Shown: piece after piece, positions 6,442-7,960 of the stretch | Layout of the letters: each line of letters opens with the position of its first letter | How positions within the stretch are numbered: position 1 is the first letter of the stretch | NCBI GenBank assembly: GCA_002496635.1 | Contig: DAKQ01000124.1 | Coordinates: 1 to 7,960, forward strand | Direction of reading: 5' to 3' | From: Euryarchaeota archaeon UBA82 | Lineage (GTDB): Archaea > Thermoplasmatota > Poseidoniia > Poseidoniales > Poseidoniaceae | Length of the DNA stretch: 7,960 nucleotides | Made by a program: the position numbers and the translations under genes | Notes under the pieces: generated by a model | What the model saw: only the letters and a program-made list of their open reading frames with translations | What the model was told of the DNA's origin: nothing | Database searches by the model: none

Positions 6442-7611
6442 TCATTCAATATGACGAAGAGATTGTTCTCTTGCAATGTACTTGGGCCGGTAAATCGGAA
6501 CTCCTTTTCCATTACGCATGACCACGCGTTCGTCAAAGATTTGAGCACCGATTCCAATGACTCTAGCCCATCCAAAGAAGGTGGTGTAGTAACTTGGATT
6601 GGTCAATCCAACGTGGTGAAGTAATGCACCTGATGCAATGTCAACATTGGCGTTTGGATTGGAGATTTTTGGGTTCTCAGCTAATACTCTGGGCGCAACT
6701 TCTCGGAGTGTTCTGATAATTTTGAAGTTTTTATCATCAGGACATAGTTTCTCTCCGAGTGCAAATTGTACTGTCGCTCTTGGGTCTTCTGAACGTAGAA
6801 CGGCGTGGCCGAAACCAAAGACTGGACGGCCTTCCTCAAGTTCTTTTCGAACAAAGTGTTCGACCTCTTCAGGAACAGATGTTCCAACACGAAGTACGAA
6901 TTCAAGACAGGATTGATTTGCTCGTCCATGGAGGGGGCCACTGAGAGCATTCATTGAACTCGCAATGGATGAATAGAGTGTTGCGTGACCACTTGCTACG
7001 GCTTTACCCACGAATGTTGAGAGATTGCCGCCACCATGATCCATGTGGAGAACAAGATACACTGAAATGATCTTTGCAAGTTTTTCTTGATCAACGTCCT
7101 CAAGTTGTAATGTGTTTGTAAATCGCTCAACCATGCTAAGCGATGTATCATCATCAGGAATATTGTCAACTCGTCCTTCTCTATGGCGGAACATAAGGCC
7201 CATCAATCGAGGCATACGAGCCAATAAATTGAGTGCATCTTCCTTCCAATCATTCTTGCAATCCATCATTCCGAGTGAGTGGATTCCAATAGACAACCAA
7301 TCCATAGGATGGCCATCTCTTGGAAGTGTTGAAAAAATCGGTGTTAAATCTCCAGGCATTTCAGCACGTAGTGCGAGTTCCTTCTTGAATGCAGCAGATT
7401 GTTCTTCAGTAGGAAGTTGCTTGTTGTGCAAAAGATATACAATCACTTCTGGCTCCATTTCTGCAAGTTCAGCAATAGGATATCCACAATAATGAACGCC
7501 TTCTCCAGGGGTGACGTATGAAGTGCGGCATGTGCCGACAGGAACACCACGCATGCCGATGTCGAGGTGCTTTTCAGTTAACTCAAGAAGATGCTTTGCC
7601 TCATCAGTCAC
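6442..7611 (-). CDS. gltA: Citrate synthase, eukaryote-like (mitochondrial-type) subgroup
   Basis: A 389-aa enzyme condensing acetyl-CoA with oxaloacetate to citrate, the entry step of the TCA cycle. Catalytic residues are in place: His228 in G-P-L-H-G-R-A-N-Q, His269 in F-G-F-G-H-A-V-L-R and Asp324 in N-V-D-I-A-S-G. Arg278 (E-D-P-R) and Arg350 (F-G-W-A-R) fall at the same offsets from these residues as Arg329 and Arg401 of the pig enzyme, as I recall that sequence. The H-M-D-H-G-G-G-N-L-S segment (189-198) resembles the mitochondrial H-S-D-H-E-G-G-N-V-S rather than the usual bacterial/archaeal A-D-H-E-x-N-x-S, with Glu replaced by Gly. Family length is normal. The start is a GTG at 7611; the in-frame stop at 7626-7624 limits extension. 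GGTGA at 7620-7616, 4 nt from the GTG, is a plausible ribosome site. A 2-methylcitrate synthase role cannot be excluded by sequence alone but is less likely given the mitochondrial-type motifs. Confidence 0.93.
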   Translation of the reverse strand: MTDEAKHLLELTEKHLDIGMRGVPVGTCRTSYVTPGEGVHYCGYPIAELAEMEPEVIVYLLHNKQLPTEEQSAAFKKELALRAEMPGDLTPIFSTLPRDGHPMDWLSIGIHSLGMMDCKNDWKEDALNLLARMPRLMGLMFRHREGRVDNIPDDDTSLSMVERFTNTLQLEDVDQEKLAKIISVYLVLHMDHGGGNLSTFVGKAVASGHATLYSSIASSMNALSGPLHGRANQSCLEFVLRVGTSVPEEVEHFVRKELEEGRPVFGFGHAVLRSEDPRATVQFALGEKLCPDDKNFKIIRTLREVAPRVLAENPKISNPNANVDIASGALLHHVGLTNPSYYTTFFGWARVIGIGAQIFDERVVMRNGKGVPIYRPKYIAREQSLRHIE

Positions 7612-7642
7612 TGTCTCACCGTATTATCCGAATCATGACATC

Positions 7643-7650
7643 CGTATAAA
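7643..7650 (-). promoter_or_regulatory. Citrate synthase TATA box
   Basis: Read on the minus strand this is TTTATACG. Using the spacing seen for MMPL, transcription would begin near 7621-7619. That leaves a leader of about 9 nt carrying GGTGA before the GTG at 7611, unlike the apparently leaderless genes elsewhere in the window. Confidence 0.5.
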
Positions 7651-7672
7651 GGAAATTACTGAAATTCAACTT

Positions 7673-7696
7673 TTCGGTGTTGGTAATTACACCGAA
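7673..7696. repeat. Perfect 8-bp inverted repeat with 8-nt loop between the YkgJ-type gene and citrate synthase
   Basis: TTCGGTGT (7673-7680) and ACACCGAA (7689-7696) flank TGGTAATT. The loop also takes part in an 8-bp palindrome, GTAATTAC (7683-7690). On the minus strand it lies 6 bp after the YkgJ-type stop and upstream of the citrate synthase TATA box. It could be an RNA hairpin ending the upstream transcript or a protein-binding dyad controlling citrate synthase. No clear T-run follows directly, so a classical terminator is not established. Confidence 0.45.
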
Positions 7697-7702
7697 TAGC
7701 AC

Positions 7703-7960
7703 TTATGTCCAAGTTCGAAATCCACGAGTGGATTGTCGATCGGCATGAACGTGGAGTTTGATTTCTTCTCCAGAGATGACGATTGCATCTTCAACTGTAA
7801 GTCCTGGGCAGGACTCTTTGACCTCTTTCCATGAACGCTGACTTCGTAGATTCTCTGCCCACCACGGGAACGCTTTACACTGCTGCGGGCGAGAGTGATA
7901 GACATTGCATTGCTTCTGTTCATTCAAATAAATACACACGCCATCACCTTGACGTGAACG
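7703..7960 (-). CDS. YkgJ-family CxxCxxCC metal-cluster protein (partial, N-terminus beyond right edge)
   Basis: The reading frame is open from the right edge to a TAA at 7705-7703, giving the last 85 residues. The visible part matches the C-terminal half of the YkgJ / 'Fe-S oxidoreductase' (CxxCxxCC) family: G-V-C-I-Y-L-N-E-Q-K-Q-C-N-V-Y-H-S-R-P-Q-Q-C (7-28), then K-A-F-P-W-W (29-34) and S-C-P-G-L (50-54). Cysteines at 9, 18, 28 and 51 of the fragment would join the N-terminal CxxCxxCC cysteines, which lie outside the window, in binding zinc or an iron-sulfur centre. The biochemical function of the family is not well established. A GTG at 7939 lies inside the motif and is not a sensible start, since the GxC motif begins upstream of it and the frame stays open to the edge. 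A second minus-strand frame over the same stretch (7687-7923) shows none of these motifs. Confidence 0.85.
   Translation of the reverse strand, partial: RSRQGDGVCIYLNEQKQCNVYHSRPQQCKAFPWWAENLRSQRSWKEVKESCPGLTVEDAIVISGEEIKLHVHADRQSTRGFRTWT

Noticed and set aside
7112..7492. 126-aa plus-strand open frame inside citrate synthase
   Set aside because: It is fully antisense to a well-supported enzyme gene, shows no family motif, and no promoter-like signal was seen for it.
7687..7923. Alternative minus-strand frame at the right edge
   Set aside because: The overlapping frame ending at 7703 contains the YkgJ-type cysteine/RPxxC/FPWW motifs and stays open to the window edge. This frame does not show them.

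Overview
The window looks archaeal. Start codons are preceded by TATA-type boxes about 25-28 bp upstream, which fits leaderless transcripts. Gene ends are very tightly packed, and the proteins (a TatC-like translocase, an HAE3/MMPL transporter, a Rieske protein, a YkgJ-type protein) suit a free-living prokaryote. Moderate AT-richness and overall style suggest a marine Thermoplasmatota (Poseidoniales / Marine Group II or a relative). That placement is inference; no marker gene here proves it.

Layout. 1-419 (-) is the N-terminal part of a TatC-like protein, cut by the window edge. 456-1913 (-) is an AUR1-type PAP2 membrane phosphotransferase with an extra extracytoplasmic C-terminal domain. It is divergent from 1966-3186 (+), a glycerophosphodiester phosphodiesterase (GDPD)-like protein. 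That protein lacks the usual N-terminal H-R-G motif and instead carries I-G-H-R-G-S-G-K-T at its extreme C-terminus. 3189-5957 (-) is a 922-aa RND/MMPL exporter, convergent with the GDPD gene and separated from it by 2 bp. It is divergent from 6064-6441 (+), a small Rieske [2Fe-2S] ferredoxin. The Rieske stop directly abuts that of 6442-7611 (-), a citrate synthase closest in motif and spacing to the mitochondrial/eukaryote-like type. 7703-7960 (-) is the C-terminal part of a YkgJ-type CxxCxxCC protein, cut by the right edge.

How the genes may work together. PAP2 transferase, GDPD and MMPL exporter are three adjacent genes whose families act on lipids, lipid headgroups or lipid-like export substrates. 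A lipid-headgroup remodelling neighbourhood is a reasonable hypothesis but unproven. Citrate synthase is central metabolism. Rieske and YkgJ are metal-site proteins with no obvious link to it beyond position.

Most notable signals: (1) a GDPD whose first-strand catalytic motif appears to have moved to the C-terminus (circular permutation or a duplication remnant); (2) a highly symmetric divergent promoter between MMPL and Rieske, whose two arms share GAACACT plus a TATA box, each starting exactly 38 nt from its start codon; (3) a single TATA-like element apparently serving both PAP2 and GDPD, which argues for an internal start for PAP2. No RNA gene, CRISPR array, insertion sequence or gene-free stretch over 300 bp was seen.
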